Assembly (NCBI RefSeq): GCF_003851685.1
Contig: NZ_CP027727.1
Coordinates: 3,038,001-3,102,000, forward strand
From: Pseudomonas sp. R5-89-07
GTDB lineage: Bacteria > Pseudomonadota > Gammaproteobacteria > Pseudomonadales > Pseudomonadaceae
Length of the DNA: 64,000 nucleotides
Direction of reading: 5' to 3'
Below the pieces are notes generated by a model that searched no databases, had not been told where the DNA came from, and saw nothing but the letters and a program-made list of their open reading frames with translations. Numbering within the stretch: the stretch's first letter is position 1; each line of letters begins with the position of its first letter. The translations under genes and the position numbers were made by a program. Positions 26,835-36,231 of this stretch are shown in pieces.

Positions 26835-27716
26835 GTGTCTAAAGGTGTTGTGTTATCAGTATTGGCCTCGGTGTTGTTTGCCGTGATGTATTACTTCACG
26901 TCTCTGCTCACCCCCCTGAGTGGCCTGGAAATTTTCGGCTGGCGCATGTTGCTGACCGTGCCCTGCATGACCGTGTTCATGGCGGTCAGCGGCGAATGGC
27001 GGCGGGTGTGGGAGTTGCTGCGGATGCTGGCGGCCAATCCGCGCGTGATCGGTGGCGTGCTGCTGTCGTCCGCCCTGCTCGGCGTGCAGTTGTGGCTGTT
27101 CATGTGGGCGCCGCTGAACGGGCGCAGCCTGGATGTGTCGGTGGGGTATTTCCTGTTGCCGCTGACCATGGTGCTGACCGGGCGCCTGGTCTATGGCGAA
27201 CGCTTGTCGCGCTTGCAGCAGATCGCCGTGGTATTTGCAGCGTTAGGGGTGCTCAACGAGTTGTACCAGGCCGGCGGTTTTTCCTGGGCGACGCTGGTGG
27301 TGATCATCGGTTACCCGGTGTATTTCGTGGTGCGTAAATACCTGGGCACCGACCATCTGGGCGGCTTGTGGCTGGACATGGCGTTAATGCTGCCAGTGGC
27401 CTGGTGGTTTGTGCAAAGCGGCGAACAGGGCGTTGCGGTACTGGATGCGCAGCCCAGGCTCTACGCGTTGATTCCCATGCTGGGCTTGATCAGCGCATCG
27501 GCGCTGGTGAGCTATATCATCGCCAGTCGTTTGCTGGCCTTCAGCCTGTTCGGCCTGCTCAGTTATGTGGAGCCGGTGTTGCTGCTGGCAGTGGCGCTAC
27601 TGCTGGGCGAGGGCATCAAGGGCGGGCAATGGCTGACCTATATCCCGATCTGGTTGGCGGTGATGGTGCTGGTGTATGAAGGGTTCAAGCACTTGGTGCG
27701 TCAGCGCAAGGCCTGA
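26835..27716 (+). CDS. rarD: RarD/EamA family permease
   Basis: The 293-residue inner-membrane protein has ten predicted helices. It carries RarD hallmarks: SVLFAVMYYFTSLL near the start, EIFGWRMLLTVP, LFMWAPLNGRSLDVSVGYFLLPL and LFGLLSYVEPVLLLAVALLLGE. RarD was named for chloramphenicol sensitivity in E. coli; its substrate is not settled. The start is a GTG with GAGG 6 bases upstream. It is convergent with hpd across a REP-like palindrome. Confidence 0.88.
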   Translation: MSKGVVLSVLASVLFAVMYYFTSLLTPLSGLEIFGWRMLLTVPCMTVFMAVSGEWRRVWELLRMLAANPRVIGGVLLSSALLGVQLWLFMWAPLNGRSLDVSVGYFLLPLTMVLTGRLVYGERLSRLQQIAVVFAALGVLNELYQAGGFSWATLVVIIGYPVYFVVRKYLGTDHLGGLWLDMALMLPVAWWFVQSGEQGVAVLDAQPRLYALIPMLGLISASALVSYIIASRLLAFSLFGLLSYVEPVLLLAVALLLGEGIKGGQWLTYIPIWLAVMVLVYEGFKHLVRQRKA

Positions 27717-27727
27717 ATCGCAGGCAA

Positions 27728-27760
27728 AAATGTGGGAGGGGGCTTGCCCCTCCCACATTT
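27728..27760. repeat. REP-type palindrome between convergent genes
   Basis: AAATGTGGGAGGGG (27728-27741) and CCCCTCCCACATTT (27747-27760) form a 14-base perfect stem with loop GCTTG. The GTGGGAGGGGGCTTGCCCC core matches the short REP repeats scattered through P. fluorescens-group genomes. The A/T tracts let it double as a terminator for both rarD and hpd. Confidence 0.75.
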
Positions 27761-27787
27761 GATCGCTGTTGTGTCAGGGATTATTGC

Positions 27788-28864
27788 TTAGTCGGTGGTC
27801 AATACACCGCGACGTACCTGGTCGCGCTCGATGGACTCGAACAACGCCTTGAAGTTGCCTTCACCAAACCCATCGTCGCCTTTACGCTGAATGAATTCGA
27901 AGAACACCGGGCCCATCAGGGTTTCCGAGAAAATCTGCAGCAGCAGGCGCTTGTCGCCCTCGATCGAGGAGCCATCCAGCAAAATGCCGCGTGCCTGCAG
28001 TTGATCCACCGGTTCGCCGTGGTTCGGCAGACGGCCTTCGAGCATCTCGTAATAGGTGTCCGGCGGCGCGGTCATGAAGCGCATGCCGATCTTCTTCAAC
28101 GCGTCCCAGGTCTTGACCAGGTCGTCGGTGAGGAACGCCACGTGCTGGATGCCCTCGCCGTTGAACTGCATCAGGAACTCTTCGATCTGGCCTGCGCCCT
28201 TGGACGACTCTTCGTTCAACGGGATGCGGATCATGCCATCCGGCGCGCTCATGGCCTTGGAAGTCAGGCCGGTGTATTCGCCCTTGATATCGAAGTAGCG
28301 CGCTTCACGGAAGTTGAACAGTTTCTCGTAGAAGTTGGCCCAATAAGCCATGCGCCCGCGGTAGACGTTGTGGGTCAGGTGGTCAATGACCTTAAGGCCG
28401 GCACCTTGCGGGTTGCGCTCTACGCCTTCGAGGTAGACGAAGTCGATGTCATAGATCGAACTGCCCTCGCCAAAACGGTCGATCAGGTACAGCGGTGCCC
28501 CGCCGATGCCTTTGATCGCCGGCAGGTTCAACTCCATCGGGCCGGTTTCGATATGAATCGGCTGGGCGCCCAGTTCCAGCGCACGCTGGTAGGCTTCCTG
28601 GGAGTTCTTCACGCGAAACGCCATGCCGCACACCGACGGGCCGTGTTCCGCCGCAAAGTAGGAGGCCAGGCTGTTGGGCTCATTATTGAGGATCAGGTTG
28701 ATCTCGCCCTGGCGGTACAGGTGTACGTTCTTGGAACGGTGGGTCGCCACCTTGGTGAAGCCCATGATCTCGAAGATCGGCTCCAGGGTGCCCGGGGTCG
28801 GCGAGGCGAATTCAATGAACTCAAAGCCCATCAGGCCCATCGGGTTTTCGTATTGGTCGGTCAT
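27788..28864 (-). CDS. hpd: 4-hydroxyphenylpyruvate dioxygenase
   Basis: The 358-residue Fe(II) enzyme converts 4-hydroxyphenylpyruvate to homogentisate in tyrosine degradation. The metal ligands are visible as H162 ([11 protein letters not shown]), H241 ([10 protein letters not shown]) and E323 ([18 protein letters not shown]), one residue shifted from the classical P. fluorescens enzyme. Length and sequence fit the bacterial short form. GAGG lies 8 bases before the ATG. It stands alone on the minus strand; no hmg genes are in the window. Confidence 0.97.
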   Translation of the reverse strand: MTDQYENPMGLMGFEFIEFASPTPGTLEPIFEIMGFTKVATHRSKNVHLYRQGEINLILNNEPNSLASYFAAEHGPSVCGMAFRVKNSQEAYQRALELGAQPIHIETGPMELNLPAIKGIGGAPLYLIDRFGEGSSIYDIDFVYLEGVERNPQGAGLKVIDHLTHNVYRGRMAYWANFYEKLFNFREARYFDIKGEYTGLTSKAMSAPDGMIRIPLNEESSKGAGQIEEFLMQFNGEGIQHVAFLTDDLVKTWDALKKIGMRFMTAPPDTYYEMLEGRLPNHGEPVDQLQARGILLDGSSIEGDKRLLLQIFSETLMGPVFFEFIQRKGDDGFGEGNFKALFESIERDQVRRGVLTTD

Positions 28865-29228
28865 GTTCGGTGCCTCATCATGCTTGGAGTAAACAAATAG
28901 TTATTTGCGAGCAGGGATGAGGTCAGCAGGTGGCGCACAGGAAAGGCCTCGCACACTGCGGGCGAGGAAGTCACCAAAGATGAGGGGCGAACCGAGTTGC
29001 TTCATGGTGTCATCAGTCTCTGACGGCCGAGGCTTGCGTGAGCGCAAGTCATATTCTTGTATGCGTAAATCGATTCTACACAGCGTAACACTGTTTGTCC
29101 GTACTCTTATCAAATCCCCATTGGCTTGCCTCGCGCAAGGGATTTGTCAGACAGGTAGATGTTGTTACGTTTTGCCGAGCGCCTTTTCGCAATGCCATCT
29201 ATCATCGGCATAGTCCCCTCTTTTCTGC
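28865..29228. other. Intergenic region upstream of hpd and the EAL gene
   Basis: This 364-base divergent spacer holds the promoters of hpd and the CSS-EAL gene. A minus-strand frame 28901-29113 crosses it but lacks a good ribosome site and probably is not translated. I find no strong terminator or repeat. An AT-rich stretch at ~29040-29120 is the likely promoter zone. Confidence 0.5.
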
Positions 29229-30785
29229 ATGGCTGCCCCCTCGATGCCCCTGACCACCAAAGGCCAAAGAAGCCGAGTCGCCCGCTATTTTTTCAGCACA
29301 ATCTGCGGCCTGCTCCCGGTTTTACTGGGGGTTGTGATTCTTTATTGGCAGGCCGAGCGCACGCTTGAGCAAAGTACCGCTCAAACCGCACAGGAGGCAG
29401 TGCGTCAGTTCGACTTGATGCTCGATAACACCGCCCTCGCCGCCCGAGCCCTATTACCGCTGGCCGGCTTGCCGTGTGATAAATCCGCGAAGCTGGCACT
29501 GCGTGAGCAGGTCACCCGTCGGCCGTTCGTGCGCGCGACCACCTTGTCCTGGCAGAAAAACATTTATTGCAGTTCGTTGTTTGGCAGCAGTTATCAGTCG
29601 CCGGTCAACCCGGACGACTACGTTGACGGCAATCTGTGGTTGATGAACGGCAACCCCGTCACGCCGGATACCGCGCTGCTGGTTTACCGTTTGGTCGACG
29701 GTGATCGGGCCGCGTTCGCCTCCATTGACGGCTATCACCTCACCAATGCCTTGCGCCTGATCAGCCGCTACGCATTCCTGGTGCTGAAAGTAGGCCCTCA
29801 TTGGCTGGACGCCGAAGGGAAGGTCCATACCGGCACGCCGCCGGCGTTTGACGTGGCCCATCACTTTTTGACCTCCAGCCGCTATCCGTACAGCGTTGAC
29901 GTGGGCATGCCCGAGGGTGAGGTCTGGCGTTATATGCAGGCGCGTTATCCGGCGGTGTTCAGTCTGGTGGTGTTTTTTGGCGTGCTCGCCGGTCTCCTGG
30001 CCCATTGGCTGCAGATGCGCTCCTCGGCGCCTACCCACGAGTTGCAACGTGCCCTGGGCGCCAACGAATTCATTCCGTATTTCCAACCGGTAGTGCGCGG
30101 TGACACTCGCCAATGGGCGGGCTGCGAAGTACTGATGCGCTGGAAACACCCAAAAGAGGGCCTGGTGCGGCCGGATCTGTTCATCCCCCTGGCCGAGCAC
30201 TCGGGACTGATTGTGCCCATGACGCGCGCTTTGCTGCGCCAAACCGCCGCGCAATTGGCGCCACATGCCGAGCGCTTCAGCCCGGGCTTTCATATCGGTG
30301 TGAACATCACCGCGCGTCATTGCCAGGATCTGGACCTGGTGGACGACTGCCGGGAGTTCCTTGCGGCCTTCCCGCCCGGCCAGGTCACCCTGGTACTGGA
30401 GTTGACCGAGCGTGAGCTGATCGAACCCACCGATATCACACGCCGCTTGTTCGACGCGCTGCACGAACTGGGTGTGATGATTGCAATAGACGACTTCGGT
30501 ACCGGGCATTCCAGCCTGGGTTACTTGCGCAACTTCAATGTGGATTACTTGAAGATCGATCAAAGCTTCGTCGCCATGATCGGCGCGGATGCGCTTTCAC
30601 GGCATATTCTCGACAGCATCATTGAACTGTCCGCCAAGCTCGACCTGGGTATCGTGGCAGAGGGCGTGGAAACAGCCCAACAGTGCGATTACCTTGTCGC
30701 CCAAGGCGTGGGCTTTTTGCAAGGCTACCTGTTTGGCCGTCCTTTACCGTGCGATGAGTTCATTAAGTCGCTGACCCGCCATTGA
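29229..30785 (+). CDS. CSS-motif EAL-domain c-di-GMP phosphodiesterase
   Basis: The 518-residue membrane protein has an N-terminal helix (~15-37) and a periplasmic CSS-motif domain, with CSS at YCSSLFGSS and a partner cysteine in GLPCDK. A second helix lies at ~240-260. A C-terminal EAL domain (~270-515) has EVLMRW in place of EALxRW, with DDFGTGHSSLGYL, KIDQSF and AEGVET intact, so it should hydrolyse c-di-GMP. In this family the cysteine pair senses periplasmic redox state. The ribosome site before the ATG at 29229 is weak; the start could be the ATG at 29244. Confidence 0.9.
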   Translation: MAAPSMPLTTKGQRSRVARYFFSTICGLLPVLLGVVILYWQAERTLEQSTAQTAQEAVRQFDLMLDNTALAARALLPLAGLPCDKSAKLALREQVTRRPFVRATTLSWQKNIYCSSLFGSSYQSPVNPDDYVDGNLWLMNGNPVTPDTALLVYRLVDGDRAAFASIDGYHLTNALRLISRYAFLVLKVGPHWLDAEGKVHTGTPPAFDVAHHFLTSSRYPYSVDVGMPEGEVWRYMQARYPAVFSLVVFFGVLAGLLAHWLQMRSSAPTHELQRALGANEFIPYFQPVVRGDTRQWAGCEVLMRWKHPKEGLVRPDLFIPLAEHSGLIVPMTRALLRQTAAQLAPHAERFSPGFHIGVNITARHCQDLDLVDDCREFLAAFPPGQVTLVLELTERELIEPTDITRRLFDALHELGVMIAIDDFGTGHSSLGYLRNFNVDYLKIDQSFVAMIGADALSRHILDSIIELSAKLDLGIVAEGVETAQQCDYLVAQGVGFLQGYLFGRPLPCDEFIKSLTRH

Positions 30786-30983
30786 ACAGCCGTGTACTCG
30801 CGCAGATGAAAGAATGTTATTTAGACAAAAGACATGATTTACTCGAAGTGGATTAACTACTACAATTTTTCCTGCTGGCGATACACGCATTGAGCGGTGT
30901 TTTCGTTGAGTTAGCTTAATCCTCTTGGTTTAAGGCTTTCTCCGCAGTAGATATCAGCTAACTACACCATTGGAGTACAGATT

Positions 30984-31349
30984 TTGTCCAGACTCGCCGA
31001 ATTTCGCGCAGCAGAAAAAGCCCTTCAAGAGCAGCTTGCCCAGCTGGAATCCCTGAAAAACGACGCCGGGCTGAAGAAAGAAATCGAATTCGAGGAAAAG
31101 CTCAAAAAGCTGATGGGCAGCTATGACAAAAGCCTGCGCGATGTGATCTCCATCCTTGATCCAAACCCGGGCAAGTCGGGTGCCTCAGCCGCCGCCGCGC
31201 CAAAACAGCGCCGCGCACGCGTGGTCAAGGTCTACCAGAACCCGCACACCGGCGAACTCATCGAGACCAAAGGCGGCAACCACCGCGGCCTGAAAGCCTG
31301 GAAAGAAGAGTACGGCGCAGACACTGTAGATTCCTGGCTTCGCGGTTGA
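30984..31349 (+). CDS. mvaU: MvaT/MvaU-family H-NS-like nucleoid protein
   Basis: The 121-residue protein is a xenogeneic silencer of the MvaT/MvaU family. It has an N-terminal coiled-coil oligomerisation region (~1-60: LAEFRAAEKALQEQLAQL, KSLRDVISILDP), a variable alanine-rich linker and a C-terminal DNA-binding part (VYQNPHTGELIETKGGNHRGLKAW). The N-terminus is closer to MvaU than to MvaT as I recall them. The start codon is TTG with TGGAG 9 bases upstream. A 198-base AT-rich promoter region precedes it and a strong terminator follows, so it is monocistronic. Confidence 0.9.
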   Translation: MSRLAEFRAAEKALQEQLAQLESLKNDAGLKKEIEFEEKLKKLMGSYDKSLRDVISILDPNPGKSGASAAAAPKQRRARVVKVYQNPHTGELIETKGGNHRGLKAWKEEYGADTVDSWLRG

Positions 31350-31366
31350 TAAACATGCACTAACTG

Positions 31367-31393
31367 AAAGCCCCGCTTAGACGGGGCTTTTTT
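31367..31393 (+). terminator. Rho-independent terminator of mvaU-like gene
   Basis: AAAGCCCCG and CGGGGCTTT pair across a short loop and end in a run of six T, 18 bases after the stop codon. Confidence 0.9.
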
Positions 31394-31452
31394 CGTATCT
31401 GGATTCGTAAACGAACTTAAATTTAAGTTCACATTTGTTCACATACACCCAT

Positions 31453-31989
31453 TCAAAGTTTGAGGCTGTCACGCACCGAACTGACTTCATCCTGGCTGGC
31501 CTCGTACGCTTGCGCCTGTCCTGCATATGAAAACACGTAGGCTTTATCCGTATCCACCGCCCCCACTAGTGTCTGCGATAGCACATGCCGGCCGTTCTCG
31601 GTAATTACACAAGTAGTTTCCAGCGCCTCAAGGCGGCTCAATTTAGCGGGATGCATTTTGGTGCATACACTTTGATAACCACCCTGGGCGAAATCTTTCT
31701 GGATGGATTTACGCATTTCCAGCAAGACGCCTTGAAGATTGACATTATGGCCGGCCTCGATGGGTGTACCGGTCAATTCCATCACCATTAGCGTCTTGCC
31801 ATTTTCATCATTTTTGATCGCGCGCTGCCGCGACACAGTTTGGGGTTTGTCGGGCGCATTGCCATCGGACTCAACCTCCTCGACCTGCCAGCCGCTGGGC
31901 CAATGAATCTCGGGGTCGGCCGCCAGTACGAACGGGCTGCCAAGCACTAAGCACAACGTAGTCAACAGCGGTTTACGAAACTCGATCAT
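31453..31989 (-). CDS. Secreted protein, DUF4946-like
   Basis: From the ATG at 31989 the protein has 178 residues with a signal peptide (cleavage near FVLA-ADP). Upstream in-frame starts at 32001 and 32070 also exist, and none has a convincing ribosome site. The mature part has [11 protein letters not shown], which recalls the Pseudomonas DUF4946 family of unknown function, and two cysteines in VCTKMHP and TTCVIT that may form a disulfide. It is divergent from gloA and convergent with the mvaU-like gene. Confidence 0.75.
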   Translation of the reverse strand: MIEFRKPLLTTLCLVLGSPFVLAADPEIHWPSGWQVEEVESDGNAPDKPQTVSRQRAIKNDENGKTLMVMELTGTPIEAGHNVNLQGVLLEMRKSIQKDFAQGGYQSVCTKMHPAKLSRLEALETTCVITENGRHVLSQTLVGAVDTDKAYVFSYAGQAQAYEASQDEVSSVRDSLKL

Positions 31990-32168
31990 TGCAAAAAGCA
32001 TCCAAGGTTCCAGCACCAAAGTTTGCGGCCCGAGACCCACAGCTCGCAAGGGCTGCATGCGCTTTTTCATTTGGCGCGATCACCAGGCCTTGCGTATCAT
32101 GGCTCGGCTGCACGGATGCTTGCCGCAAGCCAAGGGACCGCTTTGCCCCATTTTTTTCTGGAGGGCCC

Positions 32169-32690
32169 ATGAGCCTGCACGAACTGAACACCTTCCCCGG
32201 CGTCACCGCCCAACCTGACACCGCCACCACGAACTTCGTGTTCAACCACACCATGCTGCGGGTCAAGGACATCACCAAGTCCCTGGATTTCTACACGCGC
32301 GTACTGGGTTTTTCCCTGGTTGAAAAACGCGACTTCCCGGAAGCCGAATTCAGCCTGTATTTCCTGGCCTTGGTGGACAAGGCCCAGATCCCGGCTGACG
32401 CTGCCGAGCGCACCCAATGGATGAAGTCGATCCCAGGCATCCTGGAACTGACTCACAACCACGGCACCGAAAACGACGCCGACTTCGCCTACCACAATGG
32501 CAACACCGACCCACGTGGTTTTGGCCATATCTGCATTTCGGTGCCGGATATCGTCGCCGCGTGCGAACGCTTCGAGGCCCTGGGCTGCGATTTCCAGAAG
32601 CGCCTGAGCGATGGCCGCATGAAAAGCCTGGCCTTTATCAAGGACCCGGACGCGTACTGGGTTGAGATCATTCAGCCAGCACCGCTGTAA
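32169..32690 (+). CDS. gloA: Lactoylglutathione lyase (glyoxalase I)
   Basis: The 173-residue metalloenzyme detoxifies methylglyoxal by isomerising its glutathione adduct. Family marks are [59 protein letters not shown] and DPDAYWVEI, which supply the paired His/Glu metal ligands. The length is that of the longer (zinc-type, eukaryote-like) GloA form. The ATG at 32169 follows TGGAGGG; the longer frame from 31989 is rejected. A bidirectional terminator follows. Confidence 0.95.
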   Translation: MSLHELNTFPGVTAQPDTATTNFVFNHTMLRVKDITKSLDFYTRVLGFSLVEKRDFPEAEFSLYFLALVDKAQIPADAAERTQWMKSIPGILELTHNHGTENDADFAYHNGNTDPRGFGHICISVPDIVAACERFEALGCDFQKRLSDGRMKSLAFIKDPDAYWVEIIQPAPL

Positions 32691-32693
32691 AAC

Positions 32694-32724
32694 AAAAAAC
32701 CCCATGATCGCTCATGGGGTTTTT
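32694..32724. terminator. Bidirectional rho-independent terminator (gloA / ahpF)
   Basis: AAAAACCCCATGA and TCATGGGGTTTTT form a 13-base stem with a four-base loop. A- and T-runs on both sides serve the convergent gloA and ahpF genes. Confidence 0.9.
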
Positions 32725-32741
32725 CATGTGCGCGCTGGATT

Positions 32742-34307
32742 TTACGCTGGCGCGGAAGTGCGGATCAGGTGGTCGAACGCACTCAAGGAAGCCTTGGCGC
32801 CCTCGCCCACGGCGATGACGATCTGCTTGTACGGCACGGTCGTCACATCACCGGCGGCGAACACACCCGGCAGTGAGGTCTCGCCACGCGCATCGACGAT
32901 GATCTCGCCGCGCGGTGTCAGTTCCACGGTGCCTTTGAGCCAGTCGGTGTTCGGCAGCAAACCGATCTGCACGAAAATGCCTTCCAGGTCGATGGTCTTG
33001 AACTCGCCGCTGTCGCGATCCTTGTAGGCAAGACCGGTGACTTTCTGGCCATCGCCCTTGACTTCACTGGTCAACGCGCTGGTGATCACATCAACGTTTG
33101 CCAGGCTATGGAGCTTGCGCTGCAACACAGCGTCGGCGCGCAGCTTGCTGTCGAACTCGAGCAAGGTCACATGGCTGACAATGCCGGCCAGGTCGATGGC
33201 TGCTTCGACGCCGGAGTTGCCGCCACCGATCACCGCCACGCGCTTGCCCTTGAACAGCGGGCCATCGCAGTGGGGGCAGAAGCATACGCCCTTGGCCTTG
33301 TATTCCTGCTCGCCTGGCACACCCATTTCTCGCCAGCGCGCGCCGGTCGCCAGGATTACCGTCTTGGACTTGAGCGTCGCACCGCTTTCGAAGCGAATTT
33401 CGTGCAGCTCACCGGTATTTTTGGCCGGCACCAGGCTACTGGCACGCTGCAGGTTCATGATGTCGACGTCGTACTGACGCACATGGGCTTCCAGGGCGCT
33501 GGCCAGTTTCGGGCCTTCGGTTTCCTGTACCGAGATAAAGTTCTCGATGGACATGGTATCCAGAACCTGGCCACCAAAACGCTCGGCGGCCACACCGGTA
33601 CGGATGCCTTTGCGCGCAGCGTAGATCGCGGCCGACGAACCGGCCGGGCCACCGCCGACAACCAGTACATCAAAGGCGTCTTTGGCACTGATTTTCTCAG
33701 CGGCTTTTTCGATACCGCTGGTGTCGAGCTTGGCGAGGATTTCTTCCAGGCCCATGCGGCCCTGACCGAAGTTCACACCGTTGAGGTAGACACTGGGCAC
33801 CGCCATGATCTGGCGCTCATCGACCTCGGCCTGGAACAGCGCACCGTCGATGGCTACGTGGCGGATGTTGGGGTTGAGCACGGCCATCAGGTTCAGCGCC
33901 TGGACCACGTCCGGGCAGTTCTGGCACGACAGCGAGAAGTACGTCTCGAAGCTGAACTCGCCTTTCAAGGCGCGGATCTGTTCAATCACTTCGACACTGG
34001 CCTTCGACGGGTGGCCACCGACTTGCAGCAGGGCCAACACCAGCGAAGTGAATTCATGCCCCATGGGGATACCGGCGAAACGCAGGCTGATATCGGCACC
34101 CGGGCGGTTGATGGAGAACGACGGCTTGCGCGCATCATTGCCATCGGTGTTCAGGGTAATCAGCGTGGTGAGGCTGGTTACATCCTGCAAAAGAGCGAGC
34201 ATTTCCTGGGATTTCGCACCGTCGTCGAGGGAGGCAACGATCTCGATCGGCTGGGTGACCCGCTCCAGGTAAGATTTCAACTGAGCTTTAAGATTGGCGT
34301 CCAACAT
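32742..34307 (-). CDS. ahpF: Alkyl hydroperoxide reductase subunit F
   Basis: The 521-residue flavoprotein transfers electrons from NAD(P)H to AhpC. The N-terminal double-thioredoxin domain has CQNC (C128/C131). FAD- and NAD-binding loops follow ([12 protein letters not shown] ~217; [11 protein letters not shown] ~360), with the redox pair CPHC (C344/C347) between them. Length and order match the enterobacterial protein. It lies downstream of ahpC on the same strand, separated by a terminator, so it may be expressed partly by read-through or from its own promoter. Confidence 0.96.
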   Translation of the reverse strand: MLDANLKAQLKSYLERVTQPIEIVASLDDGAKSQEMLALLQDVTSLTTLITLNTDGNDARKPSFSINRPGADISLRFAGIPMGHEFTSLVLALLQVGGHPSKASVEVIEQIRALKGEFSFETYFSLSCQNCPDVVQALNLMAVLNPNIRHVAIDGALFQAEVDERQIMAVPSVYLNGVNFGQGRMGLEEILAKLDTSGIEKAAEKISAKDAFDVLVVGGGPAGSSAAIYAARKGIRTGVAAERFGGQVLDTMSIENFISVQETEGPKLASALEAHVRQYDVDIMNLQRASSLVPAKNTGELHEIRFESGATLKSKTVILATGARWREMGVPGEQEYKAKGVCFCPHCDGPLFKGKRVAVIGGGNSGVEAAIDLAGIVSHVTLLEFDSKLRADAVLQRKLHSLANVDVITSALTSEVKGDGQKVTGLAYKDRDSGEFKTIDLEGIFVQIGLLPNTDWLKGTVELTPRGEIIVDARGETSLPGVFAAGDVTTVPYKQIVIAVGEGAKASLSAFDHLIRTSAPA

Positions 34308-34335
34308 ACGGGCGATTTCCTATAATTGCGGGTAT

Positions 34336-34372
34336 AAAAAAACGCCCGAGCGAATCTCGCCCGGGCGTTTTT
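34336..34372 (-). terminator. Rho-independent terminator after ahpC
   Basis: On the minus strand a GC stem (ACGCCCG / CGGGCGT with inner pairing) ends in a run of seven T, 58 bases after the ahpC stop and 28 bases before ahpF. It should attenuate transcription between the two subunits, giving more AhpC than AhpF. Confidence 0.88.
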
Positions 34373-34430
34373 GAGGGCGGTTGCAGCTTACTGAGTAGGT
34401 GCGGATACCCGCCCTTGAGACTTCACAGAC

Positions 34431-34994
34431 TTAGATCTTGCCGACCAGGTCCAGGGACGGAGCCAGGGTGGCCTCGCCTTCTTTCCACTTGGCTGGGCAC
34501 ACTTCGCCTGGGTGGGCAGCCACGTACTGAGCAGCCTTGATCTTGCGCAGCAGCTCGGAAGCATCACGGCCAACACCGCCGTCGTTCAGTTCAACGATCT
34601 TGATCTGGCCTTCCGGGTTGATCACGAACGTACCGCGGTCTGCCAGGCCGGCTTCTTCGATCAGCACGTCGAAGTTGCGCGAGATAGTCAGGGTTGGGTC
34701 GCCGATCATGGTGTACTGGATCTTGCCGATGGCTGGCGAAGTGTTGTGCCAGGCCGCGTGGGCAAAGTGAGTGTCGGTGGAAACGCTGTAGATTTCGACG
34801 CCCAGCTTCTGGAATTCGGCGTAGTTGTCAGCCAGGTCTTCCAGTTCGGTTGGGCAAACGAAGGTGAAGTCGGCTGGGTAGAAGAACACTACCGACCACT
34901 TGCCTTTCAGGTCAGCGTCAGTCACATCGACGAAGCTGCCGTTCTTGAAAGCGGTGGCTTTAAACGGTTTTACTTGGCTGTTGATGATAGGCAT
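34431..34994 (-). CDS. ahpC: Alkyl hydroperoxide reductase subunit C (peroxiredoxin)
   Basis: The 187-residue typical 2-Cys peroxiredoxin reduces hydrogen peroxide and organic hydroperoxides. The peroxidatic C47 is in DFTFVCPTE and the resolving C166 in [10 protein letters not shown], at the same numbers as in enterobacteria. It is recycled by AhpF from the next gene. The ATG at 34994 has GGAGAG upstream, so the longer frame is rejected. A candidate OxyR site lies 70-106 bases upstream. Confidence 0.97.
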   Translation of the reverse strand: MPIINSQVKPFKATAFKNGSFVDVTDADLKGKWSVVFFYPADFTFVCPTELEDLADNYAEFQKLGVEIYSVSTDTHFAHAAWHNTSPAIGKIQYTMIGDPTLTISRNFDVLIEEAGLADRGTFVINPEGQIKIVELNDGGVGRDASELLRKIKAAQYVAAHPGEVCPAKWKEGEATLAPSLDLVGKI

Positions 34995-35063
34995 CGTTGA
35001 CTCTCCGTCAGGGGTTAAGAAGTTGATGAGATGAATCCTACCCACTCTTCCCGGCGATGGCTC

Positions 35064-35100
35064 ATTGGCAAACCTGATGCTGACGATTGGTTTTCACTAT
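35064..35100 (-). promoter_or_regulatory. Candidate OxyR-binding site upstream of ahpC
   Basis: Read on the minus strand, four tetranucleotides ATAG, CAAT, ATCA and CAAT are separated by exactly 7 bases each. The OxyR pattern is ATAG-N7-CTAT-N7-ATAG-N7-CTAT; 12 of 16 positions fit. The location 70-106 bases upstream of ahpC suits activation by OxyR, the known regulator of ahp genes. Confidence 0.5.
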
Positions 35101-35127
35101 CAGGTCGCTGTATTAATAGAAGAAATC

Positions 35128-36060
35128 TCACAACAGCGGTTGGGTCGCCAAGGTCATGCCGAGAAAGGGCGTCGCTTCAACATAGCGCATGGCCGATTTG
35201 ATGTCGCTCCAACCGACGTAACTCATCAGCGACTTCAAATCCCAGCCGCTGCGATGGGCCCAGGTTGCGAAGCCTCGGCGCAGGGAATGGCTGGTGTACT
35301 GCTCGGCGGGGATGCCGGCGCGCTCGAGTGCCTGACGCAGCAAGGGAATCACACTATTGGGGTGCAACCCGTCCTCCCCCAGGTTGCCCCAGCGGTCGAT
35401 CCCGCGAAACACCGGGCCCCGCACCAATGCCGAGGCGCTGAGCCATTCGCTATAGGCCTGCACCGGGCACAGGCGCAGCAGTGCCGGGGTCTGGTAGGTC
35501 TTGCCGAGGTTGTCGCGGTCACTCTTGCTGCGCGGCAAGTACAGACTGATGCCGGCACCCGGCACGGCCTGGACATGCTCGATGCTTAAGCGACAGAGCT
35601 CATCACTGCGAAAGCCTCGCCAGAACCCCAACAGGATCAGCGCGGTGTCGCGCTTGGCGCGCAGCAATCGGGGCTGGTCCTGGTTTTCAGCGGCTTGACT
35701 GGCTTCATTCTCAAGAGACGCAACCACCTGCTCCAGGTGCTGAAGCTGCAATGGCTCTGCCTGGCGTTCCCGCGCCGGGTGCACGGCGCGAATGCCTTTG
35801 AGCACCTTGCGTACCACCGGTGCCTTGGTCGGGTCGGCAAACCCCTGGCTGATGTGCCACTGCGCCAGCGCAGAGAGCCGCAACTTCAGCGTGTTGACGG
35901 CCAGGACGCCCGCGTGGGCCACCAGATAGCGCGCCACGCTATCGGCAGTGGCAGGCAGGAACCCGCCCCAACTGACTTCGAAGTGCTCGATAGCCGCGCG
36001 GTAGCTGCGGCGCGTGTTATCGCGGGTGGCGGCATTAAGGTAGCGATCGAGTTCACTCAT
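35128..36060 (-). CDS. Tyrosine recombinase (site-specific integrase)
   Basis: The ~310-residue recombinase has an N-terminal SAM-like core-binding domain (~1-95) and a catalytic domain (~105-305). The active site is complete: first Arg in WRGFRSDEL, HSLRRGFATW giving H and the second Arg, and the nucleophile Tyr in SAMRYVE. I chose the ATG at 36060; one at 36072 would add four residues. No excisionase, att repeat or tRNA is seen beside it. It is divergent from a KfrA-like gene with a palindromic spacer, and lies between the housekeeping genes ahpC and gor. Confidence 0.9.
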   Translation of the reverse strand: MSELDRYLNAATRDNTRRSYRAAIEHFEVSWGGFLPATADSVARYLVAHAGVLAVNTLKLRLSALAQWHISQGFADPTKAPVVRKVLKGIRAVHPARERQAEPLQLQHLEQVVASLENEASQAAENQDQPRLLRAKRDTALILLGFWRGFRSDELCRLSIEHVQAVPGAGISLYLPRSKSDRDNLGKTYQTPALLRLCPVQAYSEWLSASALVRGPVFRGIDRWGNLGEDGLHPNSVIPLLRQALERAGIPAEQYTSHSLRRGFATWAHRSGWDLKSLMSYVGWSDIKSAMRYVEATPFLGMTLATQPLL

Positions 36061-36143
36061 GACAGGGCCCATTCGTACTGCGCACGCCTGCGGCGACGCT
36101 AAAAACGCTCATGACACGGGATAATACGCCAATATCCCATCTG

Positions 36144-36160
36144 TTAAATGATGAATTTAA
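36144..36160. promoter_or_regulatory. AT-rich inverted repeat in integrase/KfrA spacer
   Basis: TTAAAT (36144-36149) and ATTTAA (36155-36160) flank GATGA. The site lies 84-100 bases upstream of the integrase start and may belong to its promoter or operator. Confidence 0.4.
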
Positions 36161-36182
36161 AGGAATATTTAGCTGTGATATA

Positions 36183-36198
36183 GTATGTATATACATAC
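36183..36198. promoter_or_regulatory. Perfect 16-bp palindrome, candidate autoregulatory operator
   Basis: GTATGTATATACATAC is a perfect palindrome overlapping a plausible -10 box (TATAGT at about 36180) of the KfrA-like gene, 34 bases before its ATG. KfrA proteins of plasmids repress their own promoters by binding such repeats, so this is a natural site for autorepression. It may also affect the divergent integrase. Confidence 0.65.
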
Positions 36199-36231
36199 CA
36201 TGTACCACAGTACTAAATCGACGGAGACCCC

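Noticed and set aside
28901..29113. 70-aa minus-strand frame upstream of hpd
   Set aside because: No convincing ribosome site and no family resemblance; a shorter start at about residue 37 is equally unsupported, so I leave it as non-coding.
35128..36060. Prophage or genomic island at the integrase
   Set aside because: Flanking genes are housekeeping genes, and no phage, plasmid-transfer, att-repeat or tRNA sequence is visible.
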